Shown piece after piece: positions 5,792-6,249 of a stretch of DNA of 6,249 nt. Origin of the DNA: Planctomycetaceae bacterium. GTDB taxonomy: Bacteria > Planctomycetota > Planctomycetia > Pirellulales > Thermoguttaceae. Every line of letters starts with the position of its first letter. Position 1 is the stretch's first letter. The DNA is taken from positions 1 to 6,249 of the forward strand of contig JAITBS010000407.1 in the NCBI GenBank assembly GCA_031283515.1, in the 5' to 3' direction. A program made the translations under genes and the position numbers. The notes beneath the pieces were generated by a model. That model was given only the letters and a program-made list of their open reading frames with translations, did no database searches and had not been told where the DNA came from.

Positions 5792-6043
5792 ATGCCTGAT
5801 TACAAATCACCCCAAAAGAAGATCAATAAGCTCAAGAGTGAGTATGAAGAGATCAAGAAAGACGCATCGCATACAATGTTGATTCGTATTCTTGCCGTGA
5901 TTGTGCTTTTGAGGAAAAACTCAGTATTTTGTAATCTATCAGTGGAATTTTTGTTTTTCGATTTTCACCCCGCAAGGGGTGTGATTTTCATAACCGCAAG
6001 TCATCGACCTGCGGAGAGACACCATCAACATTACTCTGTCTGA
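5792..6043 (+). pseudogene. N-terminal stub of a helix-turn-helix/transposase-like protein, running into repeat copy B
   Basis: The reading frame from ATG 5792 is open to TGA 6041-6043, 83 codons. Residues 1-45 look like real protein: a Lys/Glu-rich helical start (INKLKSEYEEIKKD) followed by MLIRILAVIVLLRKNSV. This resembles, to my eye, the opening of IS630-type or other HTH proteins, where a helix 'R..AVlLL..g.SV' precedes the DNA-binding helices. From about codon 47 on the translation comes from the terminal inverted repeat of copy B (starts 5932) and is not protein-like. I infer a gene cut by insertion, with the 3' part lost or beyond the window. It has no ribosome-binding site; a TTTATAAA stretch (5741-5748) is the only promoter-like signal. 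The family assignment is uncertain, and it could be a small real gene or a chance frame. Confidence 0.35.
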
Positions 6044-6214
6044 AAGACAGAATTTTAAAAATCGCAGGTTATACGGTTCTGATTGTTTAGTTTCGTCTTT
6101 CAGATGACGTTGAGAAGAGATGTTGACCGTAGGTCGCGATTCGCTTGACCTACGGTTATGAAAATTCCACCTCTTCGAGGTGAAGAAAAAAATAATAATT
6201 CCACTGATATTTTA
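5932..6214. repeat. Copy B, complete MITE-like repeat with terminal inverted repeats
   Basis: About 283 bp. The left end TAATCTATCAGTGGAA (5932-5947) is mirrored by TTCCACTGATATTTTA (6199-6214), and the inverted similarity continues inward for about 80 nt on each side. Hairpins in order are CACCCC-GCAA-GGGGTG (5966-5981), CCGCAAGTC-ATC-GACCTGCGG (5994-6014, one A-C mismatch), TCTGTC-TGAAA-GACAGA (6035-6051), CGTC/GACG (6094-6109), CCGTAGGTC/GACCTACGG (6127-6155) and CACCTC-TTC-GAGGTG (6168-6182). The element holds no gene. TA lies at each outer edge (5932-5933 and 6213-6214), which would fit a TA target duplication of an IS630/mariner-like mobiliser, but two bases prove little. The whole unit could also act as a folded RNA or single-stranded DNA. 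Confidence 0.8.
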
Positions 6215-6249
6215 ATGAGGTTGTTATTTTCTATGATCTCTTTTGCTAC

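Noticed and set aside
1..6214. Composite transposon bounded by copies A and B
   Set aside because: The interior carries ftsY and mraZ, which are core chromosomal genes, and there is no transposase gene; dispersed repeats explain the arrangement better.

Overview
The window reads as ordinary chromosome from a fairly AT-rich bacterium, most likely a planctomycete (Planctomycetota). This placement is inferred from three things: a membrane-anchored protein with four DUF11-type repeats behind a long Pro/Gln-rich linker, an orphan mraZ, and starts that mostly lack a clear Shine-Dalgarno. There is no rRNA or other marker gene to confirm it.

Layout. Four protein genes are recognised, all on the minus strand and all separated by long gaps. 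From right to left in transcription order they are mraZ (5065-5550), a GNAT N-acetyltransferase (4224-4772), ftsY (3111-4052) and the large DUF11-repeat surface or envelope protein (365-2653). The gaps of 171-457 nt, and a separate promoter-like or hairpin signal in front of several genes, suggest single-gene transcription units rather than one operon. FtsY is the SRP receptor GTPase. MraZ is normally the regulator heading the division/cell-wall (dcw) cluster, but here no rsmH or other dcw gene follows it.

The non-coding DNA is the more interesting part. (1) Two direct copies of a hairpin-rich, terminally inverted, MITE-like repeat bracket the window: copy A at 1-220, cut by the window edge, and copy B at 5932-6214, complete. 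One stem pair differs between copies by a compensatory change. (2) A 135-nt stretch between mraZ and the GNAT gene (4806-4940) folds on paper into a three-way-junction RNA on the minus strand. It has an 18-bp closing stem, an 11-bp second arm carrying two small hairpins, and an 11-bp third arm with a G-U pair, and seven U follow it just before the GNAT start. I do not recognise it as a known RNA family. (3) The mraZ promoter region carries two nearly identical 20-bp dyad-like boxes 42 bp apart. (4) A plus-strand reading frame (5792-6043) looks like the N-terminal stub of a helix-turn-helix or transposase-type protein, and it loses its protein-like character where copy B begins.

Smaller items are a five-unit heptamer array (2921-2955), nested inverted repeats after the GNAT gene (4161-4217) and in front of the DUF11 gene (2684-2719), and a consensus -10 box upstream of ftsY. 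No tRNA, rRNA, CRISPR array, prophage gene or intact transposase was found.
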